A DNA stretch of 35,947 nucleotides from Negativicutes bacterium (GCA_026417995.1 JAOACF010000010.1:1-35947); one strand, 5' to 3'. Counted from the stretch's first letter, positions 15,825-25,235 are shown. The notes: a model not told the origin generated them from the sequence alone. Translations and numbers: made by a program.

Positions 15825-16573
15825 TTTGCCACCCCCTCCGGTGCCTTAAATTGGCCAAGCGGATAATACGGAATCATTTTTTGCTCCAGCCAGGCTGCAG
15901 CTTCGAGCGGCGACATACCCCAGTTGGTCGGACAGGTAGATAAAATCTCTACCATGGAAAAGCCGTGTCCGTTGATCTGGATTTCAAAGGCTTTCTTAAT
16001 TGCTGCCTTGGCTTTAGCCATATTGGCCGGATTATTTACTGCTACACGTGCAATAAACGAGGCTCCATCTAAAGTAGCCAACATCTCTGACATCCGGATA
16101 GGCATTCCGGCGCTATCGGCATTCCTTCCGTATGGCGAGGTATTGGTAACTTGCTCGATTAGACTGGTCGGGGCCATTTGCCCCCCAGTCATACCATAAA
16201 TTGCATTGTTTACGAAAATGGTAGTAATCTTTTCACCTCGAGCTGCTGCATGGACAATTTCAGCGCAACCAATTGCGGCTAAATCGCCGTCCCCCTGATA
16301 CGTAAATACCACTGTGTCGGGCTGCGACCTTTTTATGCCGGTTGCGACCGCAGGAGCGCGTCCATGTGCAGCTTCAAACATGTCACAGTTGAAATACTCA
16401 TAGGCAAGAACTGAGCATCCTACCGGCGCCACTCCAATGGTCTTATCTCTGACATCGAGTTCATCGATCACCTCGGCTACTAAGCGGTGGATAATGCCAT
16501 GGTGGCAACCGGGACAATAGTGAAAAGCAACATCCTTCAGCGACTGGGGCCGGGAAAACAATTTTTCCGCCAT
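15821..16573 (-). CDS. 2-oxoacid:ferredoxin oxidoreductase, beta (TPP-binding) subunit
   Basis: The thiamine-diphosphate-binding half of the active site: a cysteine pair in YCPGCHHG near the N-terminus, and the TPP-Mg motif GDGD followed by [11 protein letters not shown]. The 250-residue length fits a Kor/Vor-type beta chain lacking its own ferredoxin domain. GGGGGG lies 7 nt before the ATG, and the gap to the alpha subunit is 1 nt. The substrate cannot be fixed from sequence; 2-oxoglutarate and branched-chain 2-oxoacids are both plausible. Confidence 0.93.
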   Translation of the reverse strand: MAEKLFSRPQSLKDVAFHYCPGCHHGIIHRLVAEVIDELDVRDKTIGVAPVGCSVLAYEYFNCDMFEAAHGRAPAVATGIKRSQPDTVVFTYQGDGDLAAIGCAEIVHAAARGEKITTIFVNNAIYGMTGGQMAPTSLIEQVTNTSPYGRNADSAGMPIRMSEMLATLDGASFIARVAVNNPANMAKAKAAIKKAFEIQINGHGFSMVEILSTCPTNWGMSPLEAAAWLEQKMIPYYPLGQFKAPEGVAK

Positions 16574-16574
16574 A

Positions 16575-17642
16575 TCAGTTCCCCCCTCTTTCTTTAAGGG
16601 TTTTTACTATCTGCTCATATACTGCTTTAGGACTGGGTATCATGCCGCCCGTCCGCCCGTAGAAAGCCACCGGCCTTACGCCGTTAACCGCCAGCCGGAC
16701 ATCTTCCACCATCTGTCCGGCGCTAAGCTCGACTGCCAAAAATGCTTTTGCCGTTTTGGCATATTTCGCAAACGGTGCAGCAGGAAACGGCCATAGTGTT
16801 TGCGGGCGAATTAAGCCAACCTTGTAACTTTCGCTTCTGGCTTTTTCCATAGCCGAACGGGCAATCCTTGAGGTAATGCCATACGCAACTAGAATTAGAT
16901 CAGCATCTTCAGTATATAGCTCTTCCCACCGGGTTTCATTTTTCTGAATGGCGGCGTATTTTTGCTGAAGATGGATATTATGTTGTTCAAGCTTCTCGGG
17001 CTGCAAATGCAGTGAATTGATAATATTGGGTTGAGTACGACCCCGCATGCCATTAGCCGCCCATGCCTTAATAGAGGGGACTGTATCAGTAGCCTTGAAC
17101 TCAACAGGTTCCATCATTTGACCCAAAGCGCCATCGCCAAGCAACATAACCGGATTACGATATTGATCCGCCAGATCGAAGGCTTGAATCGTCATGTCTA
17201 CAATTTCCTGAACAGAATTAGGGGCCAGCACGATATTGCGGTAATCGCCATGCCCACCGCCTTTAGTAGCCTGGAAATAATCGGCCTGTCCAGGCTGAAT
17301 GCCTCCCAAGCCTGGCCCGCCGCGCATAATGTTGACAATAACGCAAGGTAGCTCAGCGCCGGCGATATAGGAAATACCTTCTTGCTTTAAGCTAATGCCC
17401 GGACTGGAGGAGGACGTCATAACTCTGACACCTGTCCCTGCCGCACCGTAGACCATATTAATGGCTGCCACTTCACTTTCCGCCTGCAGAAAAACTCCTC
17501 CGACCTGCGGCATGCGTTTCGCCATGTATTCGGTAAGTTCGGTCTGCGGGGTTATCGGATAGCCGAAATAGCGCCGGCAACCGGCAACGATTGCTGCTTC
17601 CCCAATCGCCTCATTGCCTTTCATGAGTATTTTCTCCGCCAT
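16575..17642 (-). CDS. vorB: 2-oxoacid:ferredoxin oxidoreductase, alpha subunit (VorB/KorA type)
   Basis: 355 residues with the pyrimidine-binding alpha fold: [32 protein letters not shown], then [12 protein letters not shown] and RGGPGLGG. This set is commonly annotated as 3-methyl-2-oxobutanoate dehydrogenase subunit VorB, but Kor-type 2-oxoglutarate enzymes are nearly identical in layout. It follows the ferredoxin gene by 16 nt, and AGGAG lies about 10 nt before ATG 17642. PduL, which turns acyl-CoA into acyl phosphate, is encoded just beyond the IclR gene, so the acyl-CoA product could feed substrate-level phosphorylation. Confidence 0.9.
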   Translation of the reverse strand: MAEKILMKGNEAIGEAAIVAGCRRYFGYPITPQTELTEYMAKRMPQVGGVFLQAESEVAAINMVYGAAGTGVRVMTSSSSPGISLKQEGISYIAGAELPCVIVNIMRGGPGLGGIQPGQADYFQATKGGGHGDYRNIVLAPNSVQEIVDMTIQAFDLADQYRNPVMLLGDGALGQMMEPVEFKATDTVPSIKAWAANGMRGRTQPNIINSLHLQPEKLEQHNIHLQQKYAAIQKNETRWEELYTEDADLILVAYGITSRIARSAMEKARSESYKVGLIRPQTLWPFPAAPFAKYAKTAKAFLAVELSAGQMVEDVRLAVNGVRPVAFYGRTGGMIPSPKAVYEQIVKTLKERGGN

Positions 17643-17658
17643 GTAAAGTCAACTCCTC

Positions 17659-17862
17659 TCACTTATGGATTTCAATAACAACATCCGGACAGGCTTTGGC
17701 ACACAGTGCACAGCCGATACATTTCGCATCATCGGAACATGTGGCCGGTTTGTAGCCTTTGCTGTTAAAGCGGTTAGCAATAACAACTATTTTTTTGGGA
17801 CAAACAGCGGTACACAATTCACAGCCTTTACATCTTTCTTCGTTAAACACCGGTTTAGGCAT
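17659..17862 (-). CDS. Ferredoxin subunit (2x[4Fe-4S]) of the 2-oxoacid oxidoreductase
   Basis: 67 residues with two CxxCxxCxxxCP clusters: CKGCELCTAVCP and CIGCALCAKACP. This is the delta (ferredoxin-like) chain that takes electrons from the TPP site. GGAGG lies 8 nt before the ATG. It is the first enzyme gene after the IclR regulator, with a 33-nt gap, so regulator and enzyme are likely co-transcribed. Confidence 0.93.
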   Translation of the reverse strand: MPKPVFNEERCKGCELCTAVCPKKIVVIANRFNSKGYKPATCSDDAKCIGCALCAKACPDVVIEIHK

Positions 17863-17895
17863 GCTGATATCCTCCTTAACTGTCTTAATAACATA

Positions 17896-18672
17896 CTATT
17901 CCCTTATTCCCAGATACCCCAAACGCTTAGAAATATACTGTGCCTTGTCTTTGAGGTGCTGAATAAGCGTTTCATATCTGTCAGCTAAAACTGCTGAGCT
18001 TGCACTGGATATTGATAAAGCGGCAATCACACAGCCGGCGGCGTCATAAATCGGTACGGCAATGCAGGTAATGCCTTCGATGGTTTCGTTGCAACCAATT
18101 GCATACCCCTGAGCACGGACTTTGGCAAGCTCTTCCTGCAGTTTCTCTATTGTAGTAATCGTAAACGGCGTATACGAGCGCAACCCACGCGAAATTACCT
18201 CCTGCACTACTTCACTCGACGCATTCGCGAGTAATATTTTGCCAACGGCCGTGCTGTGCACTGCAATCGTAAAATCAAATTTGGGAATAATGAGAAACGG
18301 TCGCTGCGGCTCCATCTTTTCTACAATAATTAATTCACCGCGCGATAACATCGCCAACAACACAACTTCTCCTGTTTCGTCAGCAATCTCGGTCATAACC
18401 GGCTTCGCGGCTTTACGAACGTCTAAACGCTCCGCACATATATTGCCCAAATGCATTAGCTTAATACCCAGCGAATACCGACCACTACAGTTTTGCTCAA
18501 CAAAACCTCGGCCCATTAACGTCTGAAGCAGGCTGTGGACCGTACTTTTCTGAACGCCCATCCTTTTCGCCAGTTCGGTTACCCCCATATCTGACGAATG
18601 CTCCCCCAAAATCGATAATAACTCAAGCGCCCGATCAACTGACGCAATTATATAAGGTGAATTTGGTTTGAT
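17896..18672 (-). CDS. IclR-family transcriptional regulator
   Basis: N-terminal winged helix (DRALELLSILGEHSSDMGVTELAKR split around helix 2; VQKSTVHSLLQTL as recognition helix), then the IclR effector-binding domain (VHSTAVGKILLA; CIAVPIYDAAG). It probably controls the 2-oxoacid oxidoreductase genes downstream. The start is unclear. The track's ATG 18771 adds 33 basic residues, lacks a good RBS and lies right behind the pduL terminator. A very strong GGAGGTGGAGG at 18676-18686 instead precedes an in-frame ATC at 18672, giving 258 residues, the normal family length. No ATG/GTG/TTG is in place there. GAACGCTGTTC, a small palindrome at about 18702-18712, could be an operator. Confidence 0.85.
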   Translation of the reverse strand: MKPNSPYIIASVDRALELLSILGEHSSDMGVTELAKRMGVQKSTVHSLLQTLMGRGFVEQNCSGRYSLGIKLMHLGNICAERLDVRKAAKPVMTEIADETGEVVLLAMLSRGELIIVEKMEPQRPFLIIPKFDFTIAVHSTAVGKILLANASSEVVQEVISRGLRSYTPFTITTIEKLQEELAKVRAQGYAIGCNETIEGITCIAVPIYDAAGCVIAALSISSASSAVLADRYETLIQHLKDKAQYISKRLGYLGIRE

Positions 18673-18775
18673 TTTCCTCCACCTCCGTTTCCGTACACTG
18701 AACAGCGTTCTGATATATACTATTCGTACTATGCGAGAAAAATTCCTGCTTCCCTTTTGTGTTTTCCTCATGAAT

Positions 18776-18804
18776 ACAAAATACCCCGTATGTCTACGGG
18801 GTAT
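18776..18804 (-). terminator. Terminator at end of the salvage/nfn/pduL operon
   Basis: ATACCCCGTA, loop of 4, TACGGGGTAT, followed by TTTTGT on the minus strand; it lies 16 nt past the pduL stop codon. Confidence 0.9.
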
Positions 18805-18820
18805 TCAAATTTGTCCATTC

Positions 18821-19396
18821 CTATTTTACAATTTGTACAGTTGCACCTGTTTCGAGGCCGGCAGCGTTACCTTCATCTGTGTCGATATGCATTTCTAGGC
18901 TAAAGCTATCATGTACCCGAACCAAAACATTATCAAAAATTAAGCCTCTCTCACCACCGCACCGAACCCGAACAATATCTTTGTCCTTAACACCCAGCTC
19001 GGCTGCTTCCGCCGATGTCATATGGATATGGCGGCAAGCAGCGATAACTCCTTCCGGAATGGTTACTTCGCCTTTGGGGCCCCTAATAGTTATCCCTGGT
19101 GAATTTTTTAAATCGCCGGAATCGCGTACAGGAGGGTTAACTCCCAGCTTTACTGCATCAGTTAATGCCAGCTCGATTTGCGTCTGTTTGCGAACAGGCC
19201 CGAGAATTCGCACTTTCATCGAGCCTTTTTCGGTCACTAATTCCACGGTCTCCTTAGAGGCATACTGCCCGGGCTGCGAAAGCTCTTTCCAGGGAGTAAG
19301 TTCATACCCTTTGCCGTATAATACATCCAGGTCTTCCCGCGACACATGGATATGGCGTGCGGACACGCCTACCGGAATATTTTTTGCTGCTGTCAT
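18821..19396 (-). CDS. pduL: Phosphate propanoyltransferase PduL
   Basis: Zinc-dependent phosphotransacylase that interconverts acyl-CoA and acyl phosphate; unrelated to Pta. The 191-residue length is typical. Zn-site motifs: SARHIHVS near the N-terminus, CRHIHMT in the middle, and EMHIDTDEGNAAG near the end. There is no N-terminal microcompartment-targeting helix beyond a short lead, so a free cytosolic enzyme used with acetyl- or propanoyl-CoA is likely, as in acetogens and other anaerobes. AGGAGTGAT precedes the ATG. It is the last gene of the long run, 33 nt after the ASCH gene. Confidence 0.93.
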   Translation of the reverse strand: MTAAKNIPVGVSARHIHVSREDLDVLYGKGYELTPWKELSQPGQYASKETVELVTEKGSMKVRILGPVRKQTQIELALTDAVKLGVNPPVRDSGDLKNSPGITIRGPKGEVTIPEGVIAACRHIHMTSAEAAELGVKDKDIVRVRCGGERGLIFDNVLVRVHDSFSLEMHIDTDEGNAAGLETGATVQIVK

Positions 19397-19429
19397 TCAA
19401 GATCACTCCTAATAAGTTTTTGAAGTTTT

Positions 19430-19777
19430 CTACTCGATAATTTCCGAAAAATATACAACTGTCACGGTATCAGTTTCTGTAAGCGGCTTGTCATAGATCG
19501 ATTTGAGAAAAACCAGCAAATCGTCGATATTGGTCAGATCAGGATTTTCGCCTTGCAGATCATCCATTGTCAATTGGCAAATCGGTTTAACGAGTACGCG
19601 GTCAATGACTGCCGTGTAGATTTTTTTCTTCTGTGCAAAACGTTTACCCACAGTCACCCAGACAATATCGCCTTCCGAATATTTGTGCGTCTTGTCACCT
19701 AACCGGATCGTACAGATTTTACGACGGCAAACCAATTGACTGTGATAATTTGATGAGTAAAAATTTAAAGCACGCAT
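19430..19777 (-). CDS. ASCH/PUA-like domain protein
   Basis: 115 residues. The pattern KICTIRLGDKTHKYSEGDIVW, with a basic beta strand region after it and LTMDDLQ further on, matches the ASCH fold (PUA superfamily), proposed to bind RNA or modified nucleosides. Some ASCH proteins are amidohydrolases of N4-acetylcytidine; I cannot claim that here. AGAGGG lies 8 nt before the ATG. Its place between an aminotransferase and pduL in a nucleoside-salvage operon is unexplained. Confidence 0.6.
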   Translation of the reverse strand: MRALNFYSSNYHSQLVCRRKICTIRLGDKTHKYSEGDIVWVTVGKRFAQKKKIYTAVIDRVLVKPICQLTMDDLQGENPDLTNIDDLLVFLKSIYDKPLTETDTVTVVYFSEIIE

Positions 19778-19803
19778 ACTCTATCCCTCTCATCCCCTAG
19801 TTT

Positions 19804-20967
19804 TTAGCCGAGGCATTTCTTAATTCGCTCCACAGCTTCCTTAAGCCGATTTTCCGGCTGCACTAATGCGATGCGGATATATCCTTCACCGTGCTCGCCA
19901 AAAGCAACCCCCGGTACCACAGCGACACCTGCTCGTTTGATTAAATCGGTAATAAATTCAAAGGATGTCTGCTTGGTCGGAACAGGCGCCCAAATATACA
20001 TGGACGCAAGTGGCTTATCGACCTTCCAGCCCATTTCATTAAAACCGTCAACAATAATGTCACGCCGTCTTTGGTAAGCCGCGGCAGTTTCGCGAACACA
20101 GTCCTGCGGACCGGATAATGCTGCAACAGCCGCTTTCTGAATTGGATAGAAGACCCCATAGTCAAAGTTTGATTTGAGGCGTCCCAGCATGGCGATGACT
20201 TCCGCATTGCCTACAGCAAAGGCAACACGGCAGCCTGCCATATTATATGTCTTGGAGAGGGAATGCATTTCAATGCCGATGTCTTTTGCGCCAGGAACGC
20301 TAAGGAAGCTGTCCGGACGATAGCCGTCAAAAACAAGTTCACTGTAGGCAAAGTCGTGAACCACCAGAAACTGATATTTATGCGCCAAGGCGACGACTTT
20401 CGCGAAAAATTCGCGTGGCGCAACTGCTGCCAAAGGATTATTGGGATAGTTGATAATCATAAATTTAGCGCGGCACAGCACGGATTCGTCAATAGCGTCA
20501 AGGTCAGGCAAATACCCGTTTTCCCGCTTGAGCGGCATCCGGTAAAGCTCTGCCCCGGCCACCAGCGGTCCGGCGCTAAAGATAGGGTAACCGGGATCGG
20601 GAACTAAAACAATATCGCCCGGATTCACCACACATAGGCCTAGGTGGGCCAATCCATCCTGCGACCCCATGAGTGAATGGATTTCTGTTTCCGGATTTAA
20701 GACGACGCCGAATTTTTCTTGATACCAGTTGGCAACTGCGCGCAAAAAATCAGATGTTCCCCGAGATAGCGTATAACCATAGTTGGTAATATCGCGAGAC
20801 GCTTCAATGAGCGTGTCGATGATGTGCGGAGCAGGCGCCATATCCGGACTGCCAATGCTCAAGGTAATTATGTCCCGACCGGCGGCTTCCTCGGTTTTAC
20901 GCATATCATCGACTTGCGTAAATATCGCCGAGGCCAGCCCCTGCATACGATCCGCTTGTATTCGCAT
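19804..20967 (-). CDS. Class I/II aminotransferase, LL-DAP aminotransferase-like
   Basis: 387-residue fold-type I PLP enzyme. Visible: GSQDGLAHLGL, the substrate-loop NYPNNPLAAV, YSELVFDGY, and the Schiff-base lysine in HSLSKTYNMAGCR. It closely resembles the DapL-like branch (LL-diaminopimelate or aspartate/methionine-type aminotransferases). In this operon a keto-methylthiobutyrate or other 2-oxoacid substrate is conceivable, giving amino acids or feeding the 2-oxoacid oxidoreductases; this is inference. GGAGG lies 12 nt before ATG 20967, a long spacing. Confidence 0.8.
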   Translation of the reverse strand: MRIQADRMQGLASAIFTQVDDMRKTEEAAGRDIITLSIGSPDMAPAPHIIDTLIEASRDITNYGYTLSRGTSDFLRAVANWYQEKFGVVLNPETEIHSLMGSQDGLAHLGLCVVNPGDIVLVPDPGYPIFSAGPLVAGAELYRMPLKRENGYLPDLDAIDESVLCRAKFMIINYPNNPLAAVAPREFFAKVVALAHKYQFLVVHDFAYSELVFDGYRPDSFLSVPGAKDIGIEMHSLSKTYNMAGCRVAFAVGNAEVIAMLGRLKSNFDYGVFYPIQKAAVAALSGPQDCVRETAAAYQRRRDIIVDGFNEMGWKVDKPLASMYIWAPVPTKQTSFEFITDLIKRAGVAVVPGVAFGEHGEGYIRIALVQPENRLKEAVERIKKCLG

Positions 20968-21022
20968 GTCAATCCCAAACCTCCTGCCGGCAGATTAGTT
21001 CATTTATTCGGAGATGAATACA

Positions 21023-22426
21023 CTAATTCCTGTCACGCTTTCGCTTATTTTGAATATATTCATGGATGCTCGCCGCTGCCTTTTTCCCGGCACCCATCGC
21101 CAGAATAACCGTGGCTGCCCCGGTAACAATGTCCCCGCCGGCAAATACCCCTTCTTTAGAAGTTTTTCCACTTTCATCGGCGATAATATTCCCCCGTTTA
21201 TCGACGGCCAAGCCTGGCGTTGTCTGCTGCACGAGCGGATTAGGTCCCTGACCGATTGCCATAATCACAGTGTCTACATCCAGAATGAAGTTGGAATTGG
21301 GAACAGGGACCGGCTTGCGCCTGCCGGAAGCATCAGGCTCGCCAAGTTCCATGCGAATGCATTCCAGCCCTTTTACCCAACCCTGTTCATTGCCTAATAT
21401 GCCAACCGGGTTGGTCAGCAGCCTAAACTCGACGCCTTCCTCTTTGGCGTGCTCCAGTTCCTCTTGCCGCGCCGGCATCTCTTCTTCCGAGCGGCGATAA
21501 ACAATATACACCGTGTCAGCCCCTAAACGCAAAGAGGTTCTGGCAGCATCCATCGCCACATTGCCTGCTCCTACTACTGCTACGCGGCGTCCGATATGAA
21601 CTGGAGTTCCCGACTGTGGAAAGCGGTAAGCTTTCATTAGGTTTACCCGTGTCAGGAATTCGTTAGCCGAATAAACCCCATTTAGGTTTTCGCCGGGAAT
21701 ATCCATAAAGTGGGGTAATCCGGCGCCGGTACCGATAAAGACCGCATCGTAACCTTCTTCTTGCAGGAGTTCATCAATGGTGAAGGTTTTGCCGATAATG
21801 GCATTGACAACAATGTCAACCCCCATCTGTTTGAGTTCTTCAATTTCCGTACGCACGATATCCTTCGGCAGACGGAATTCGGGAATGCCATACATTAATA
21901 CCCCGCCTGGGGCGTGCAGCGCTTCGAATATCGTGACTTTATAGCCTAACCGTGCCAAATCGCCGGCGACGGTAAGACCTGCCGGACCGCCGCCGATTAC
22001 CGCCACCTTGCCGGCAGGCTCATCGGAGGGAGGAGCAGTTTTACGCGGCGGCCTGTTACGAGCAAAGTCAGCGGCAAACCGTTCCAGACGGCCAATTCCA
22101 ACAGGCTGCCCTTTTTTGGCCAGAACGCACAGTTTCTCGCATTGATCTTCCTGAGGACATACTCGGCCGCACACGGCAGGAAGATTGTTTTTGGTTTTGA
22201 TCTCTTCAATGGCCTCTAAATATGAGCCTTCGCGTATATGTTTAATGAATGCCGGAATATTGATTTCCACAGGACATCCCTGACGACAGGGCGCTGTCTT
22301 GCACTGCAGGCAGCGCGCCGCCTCTGCTTGCGCAGTCGCTTCGTCATATCCCAGCTCCACTTCGGAAAAGTTGCGCCGTCGCTCATGGGCCGGCTGTTCG
22401 GGCATAGGATGTTTTACTGATGACAC
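21023..22426 (-). CDS. nfnB: NfnB / NADPH-dependent glutamate synthase small subunit-like
   Basis: 467 residues. The N-terminal Cys-rich module carries two [4Fe-4S] (CLQCKTAPCRQGCP; CGRVCPQEDQCEKLC). It is followed by an FAD site (IGGGPAGLTVAGDLARLG) and an NAD(P)H site (VVGAGNVAMDAARTSLRLG). Paired with the NfnA-like gene, it forms the electron-bifurcating NADH-dependent ferredoxin:NADP+ oxidoreductase. Alone, the same fold is called gltD/gltA. The TTG 22432 start abuts GGAGGTGA; GTG 22426 has proper spacing and is preferred. It overlaps nfnA by 13 nt. Confidence 0.9.
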   Translation of the reverse strand: MSSVKHPMPEQPAHERRRNFSEVELGYDEATAQAEAARCLQCKTAPCRQGCPVEINIPAFIKHIREGSYLEAIEEIKTKNNLPAVCGRVCPQEDQCEKLCVLAKKGQPVGIGRLERFAADFARNRPPRKTAPPSDEPAGKVAVIGGGPAGLTVAGDLARLGYKVTIFEALHAPGGVLMYGIPEFRLPKDIVRTEIEELKQMGVDIVVNAIIGKTFTIDELLQEEGYDAVFIGTGAGLPHFMDIPGENLNGVYSANEFLTRVNLMKAYRFPQSGTPVHIGRRVAVVGAGNVAMDAARTSLRLGADTVYIVYRRSEEEMPARQEELEHAKEEGVEFRLLTNPVGILGNEQGWVKGLECIRMELGEPDASGRRKPVPVPNSNFILDVDTVIMAIGQGPNPLVQQTTPGLAVDKRGNIIADESGKTSKEGVFAGGDIVTGAATVILAMGAGKKAAASIHEYIQNKRKRDRN

Positions 22427-23247
22427 GCGCAATCACCTCCGCATCGTTTGCTGCCGCGCTCGTAATCGTGGTACATCCGCTGTCGTGCCATTAAGCCGTC
22501 AAAATCGACCAGATGCGCGTCAAATTCGGGGCCATCTACGCAGGCAAACTTATTTTTATTGCCTACGCTTACCCGGCAGCCGCCGCACATTCCGGTTCCG
22601 TCGACCATTATGGGGTTGAGACTGACGAGCGTATGCACGTTATGCGGACGAGTAACCTTGGCAACGCTTTTCATCATAATAACCGGTCCGATGGCCATAA
22701 CTCTGTCAACTGTTTTCTGCACCAAGATTTCTTGCAGCGGATCGATTACGAGTCCTTTACGCCCCTTGGAACCGTCATCAGTTGTGATAATAAGTTCATC
22801 ACTAACAGCGGCCATTTCTTGCTCTAAAATTAACAGTGCGGAATTGCGTGCCCCAATGATCGAGATAACAGTATTACCCGCTTCTTTATAAGCGCGGGCA
22901 ATGGGATACAGCGGCGCAACGCCGATGCCGCCTCCCACGCATATGACCGTACCGAATTTCTCAATTTCGGTTGCCGTGCCAAGCGGTCCCGCCAAATCAA
23001 GCAGGCTATCCCCCACATTTAGCATGCCCAATTGCCGGGTAGTGTTGCCAACCTCCTGAAAAATCAAGGTAATCGTGCCAGCTTTACGGTCAAAATCAGC
23101 TATCGTCAGGGGAATCCGTTCTCCGTCTTCGTCAATGCGTAAAATGACAAATTGGCCAGGTCGGCACTTTTTGGCAATAAGCGGCGCATCCATGACAAAT
23201 AGTTTTACTCCTTGGGATAGCTCCCGCTTTTCTTTAATTATATACAT
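22414..23247 (-). CDS. nfnA: NfnA / ferredoxin-NADP+ reductase alpha subunit
   Basis: 277 residues of the PyrK/HydG-like FNR family: FAD region (PGQFVILRIDEDGERIPLTI), NAD region (VICVGGGIGVAPLYPIA), and a C-terminal [2Fe-2S] set (GTGMCGGCRVSV ... FACVDGPEFDAH). With NfnB it moves electrons between NADH, NADPH and ferredoxin. The C-terminus ends in a further Cys/His group (RCGGDCACHQ), whose role is unclear. GGAGG lies 8 nt before ATG 23247; the track's longer start is rejected. It is 23 nt downstream of mtaD. Confidence 0.9.
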   Translation of the reverse strand: MYIIKEKRELSQGVKLFVMDAPLIAKKCRPGQFVILRIDEDGERIPLTIADFDRKAGTITLIFQEVGNTTRQLGMLNVGDSLLDLAGPLGTATEIEKFGTVICVGGGIGVAPLYPIARAYKEAGNTVISIIGARNSALLILEQEMAAVSDELIITTDDGSKGRKGLVIDPLQEILVQKTVDRVMAIGPVIMMKSVAKVTRPHNVHTLVSLNPIMVDGTGMCGGCRVSVGNKNKFACVDGPEFDAHLVDFDGLMARQRMYHDYERGSKRCGGDCACHQ

Positions 23248-23270
23248 CTTGAAAACCTCCTTGCTCCCCA

Positions 23271-24554
23271 TCACGCATTCACCAGTCGCATGCCCCGTTT
23301 TTGCACTTCATGTACCAGACGTTCTTCGTCAATTGTTGTTAACTGTCGGTTGTCTAGCAAAATCCTGCCGTCCACCAAAACGGTATGGACATCGCTGGCA
23401 TGGGCGGCGTACGCCAACAGCGACATGCGGTCATGCCGCGGGTACCAGTGAACTTGTTTCATATCAAGAGCAATGATATCCGCCCGGTAGCCGGGTTCAA
23501 GTTTGCCGATACAGCCTTCCATTGCCAGGGCTCGCGCGCCCTGGCAAGTAGCCATATCCACAGCTACACTGGCGGGAATAGCAGTCGGGTCGCTGGTCTC
23601 CATCTTGTGCAGCAGTGCAGACAGCCTAATTTCTTCCAGCATATCCAAATTGTTATTGCTCGCTGTGCCGTCAGTGCCCAAACCTACGCATATACCGGCC
23701 TTTAACAGGGCGGGAACCGGCGCAATACCGCTGGCAAGCTTCATGTTACTGCCGGGATTATGCGCAACCCGCACATTTTTCTCTGCCATCACAGCTATAT
23801 CTTCTTCCGATAAATGAACGCAGTGAGCCGCTAGGACGCCGCAGTCAAGAACGCCTACGTCCCGCATTAAAAGGATGGGCGATTTCCCGTACTGGCGCTT
23901 ACAATCCGCCACTTCACGGTCAGTTTCCGAGAGATGAATATGGATTTCTGCCTCAAGCTTATGCGCCAGATCTACTACTTTGCTGAGGTAATCCGGAGGA
24001 CAGGTGTAAGGCGCATGCGGCCCCAGCATTACACTGATCCGGCCTTCCGCCGCTCCGTGCCAGTCGCGGAAAAACAGTTCGCTTTCATCAAGAGCCTGAG
24101 CGCCAGTCGGCGCCACGCCCGCCATCCCTCTGGCAAGCACGGCTCTGATCCCGCTCTCCTCAACCGCTTTGGCCACATCGTTCATGAAAAAATACATGTC
24201 AGCGAAAGTGGTCGTACCTGTTTTAATCATTTCGGCAATAGCCAGCAATGTACCCCAATATACATCATCGGCTGTAAGTTTAGCCTCTGCCGGCCAAATT
24301 TTTTGCTGCAGCCAATCCATAAGCAGCATATCATCGGCATAGCTGCGAAAGAGCGTCATGGCGGCATGGGTATGCGTATTAATCATGCCTGGCATAATTA
24401 ATTTATCTTGACAGTTAATAATCCGGTCAGGCCGCCACTCTGTCGGTATGTCACCAACAGCTTTGATACTATGGCCTTCGACGGCGATATCCGCGGTTTT
24501 GACCGAACCATCCGGCATGATCGCTTCCCCGCCTGCTAGCAACACCCTGTTCAT
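23271..24554 (-). CDS. mtaD: 5'-methylthioadenosine/S-adenosylhomocysteine deaminase
   Basis: Amidohydrolase that deaminates MTA, SAH and often 5'-deoxyadenosine to the inosine forms with release of ammonia. 427 residues. Metal and catalytic sites visible: NTHTHAAM, HIHLSETD, AAHCVHLS, and GTDGTASNNNLDM. RSYADDMLLMDWL is typical of this subgroup versus guanine deaminases. GGAGG lies 8 nt before ATG 24554; the track's hydrophobic 23-residue lead is not real. It is 4 nt after the aldolase gene. Its presence predicts that downstream enzymes act on 6-oxopurine nucleosides, which the MtnP and AhcY residues support. Confidence 0.93.
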   Translation of the reverse strand: MNRVLLAGGEAIMPDGSVKTADIAVEGHSIKAVGDIPTEWRPDRIINCQDKLIMPGMINTHTHAAMTLFRSYADDMLLMDWLQQKIWPAEAKLTADDVYWGTLLAIAEMIKTGTTTFADMYFFMNDVAKAVEESGIRAVLARGMAGVAPTGAQALDESELFFRDWHGAAEGRISVMLGPHAPYTCPPDYLSKVVDLAHKLEAEIHIHLSETDREVADCKRQYGKSPILLMRDVGVLDCGVLAAHCVHLSEEDIAVMAEKNVRVAHNPGSNMKLASGIAPVPALLKAGICVGLGTDGTASNNNLDMLEEIRLSALLHKMETSDPTAIPASVAVDMATCQGARALAMEGCIGKLEPGYRADIIALDMKQVHWYPRHDRMSLLAYAAHASDVHTVLVDGRILLDNRQLTTIDEERLVHEVQKRGMRLVNA

Positions 24555-24558
24555 TTTC

Positions 24559-25212
24559 CTAACCTCCTTGCCTGCGATAATGCTCAAGATAAAAAGCATG
24601 CATAACCGCAACATCTTTTTCACTTAATAATTGCGCCCCGCCCAGCGAATTAGCGTAAATATATATACGGGCGGCCTTTTCAATGAGTTCACACGCCGTC
24701 ATCGCTTCCCTGAGCGATTGGCCGCAACCTACCACCCCATGATTAGCCAGCAGTACGCCGTTTTTCCGCTGCAAGCCGGCGACGGCATTATCTGCGAGTT
24801 CTTTTGTGCCGGGAAGCGCATAGGCAGCAACTTCGACAGCACCGCCAATTACCTGCACCAAATCTTCAATTATCGGGGGAATGGCTTTCCGGGCAACGGC
24901 GCAAGCGCTGGCAAATACGCTGTGCGTATGCACCACAGCCTGAACATCATGTCTAGCCTGGTATATGGCAAGATGCAGCGGCAACTCCGATGACGGTTTA
25001 AGCCGTCCGGCTACAACTTGTCCTCTCATGGTCACAAACACAATATCAGCAGGCGTTAATTTCCGGTAATCCTGTCCTGAGGGAGTAACAGCCACCAGTT
25101 CCAGCCCGGGAACACGGGCACTGATATTGCCCCACGTTCCTGCTACCAGACCTGTTTCCAGCATTGTCCGTCCGGCGGCCAGAATGTTTTCACAAATTTC
25201 ACGGGTTTCCAA
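24559..25212 (-). CDS. Class II aldolase (5-methylthioribulose-/5-deoxyribulose-1-P aldolase candidate)
   Basis: 217 residues of the class II aldolase/adducin family (fuculose-phosphate aldolase fold). GTWGNISAR, TPSG (43-46), Glu76 in SSELPLH, and the zinc ligands His95/His97 (VHTHS) and His158 (NHG). In the DHAP shunt such an enzyme cleaves 5-methylthioribulose-1-P (or 5-deoxyribulose-1-P) to DHAP and an aldehyde, directly after MtnA. MtnB dehydratase belongs to the same superfamily, but no mtnC/mtnD/mtnW-type gene is present, so aldolase is favoured. TTG start with GGGAGG 8 nt upstream. Confidence 0.78.
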   Translation of the reverse strand: METREICENILAAGRTMLETGLVAGTWGNISARVPGLELVAVTPSGQDYRKLTPADIVFVTMRGQVVAGRLKPSSELPLHLAIYQARHDVQAVVHTHSVFASACAVARKAIPPIIEDLVQVIGGAVEVAAYALPGTKELADNAVAGLQRKNGVLLANHGVVGCGQSLREAMTACELIEKAARIYIYANSLGGAQLLSEKDVAVMHAFYLEHYRRQGG

Positions 25213-25235
25213 GCGCTCATCCTCCCGGTAGAAGA

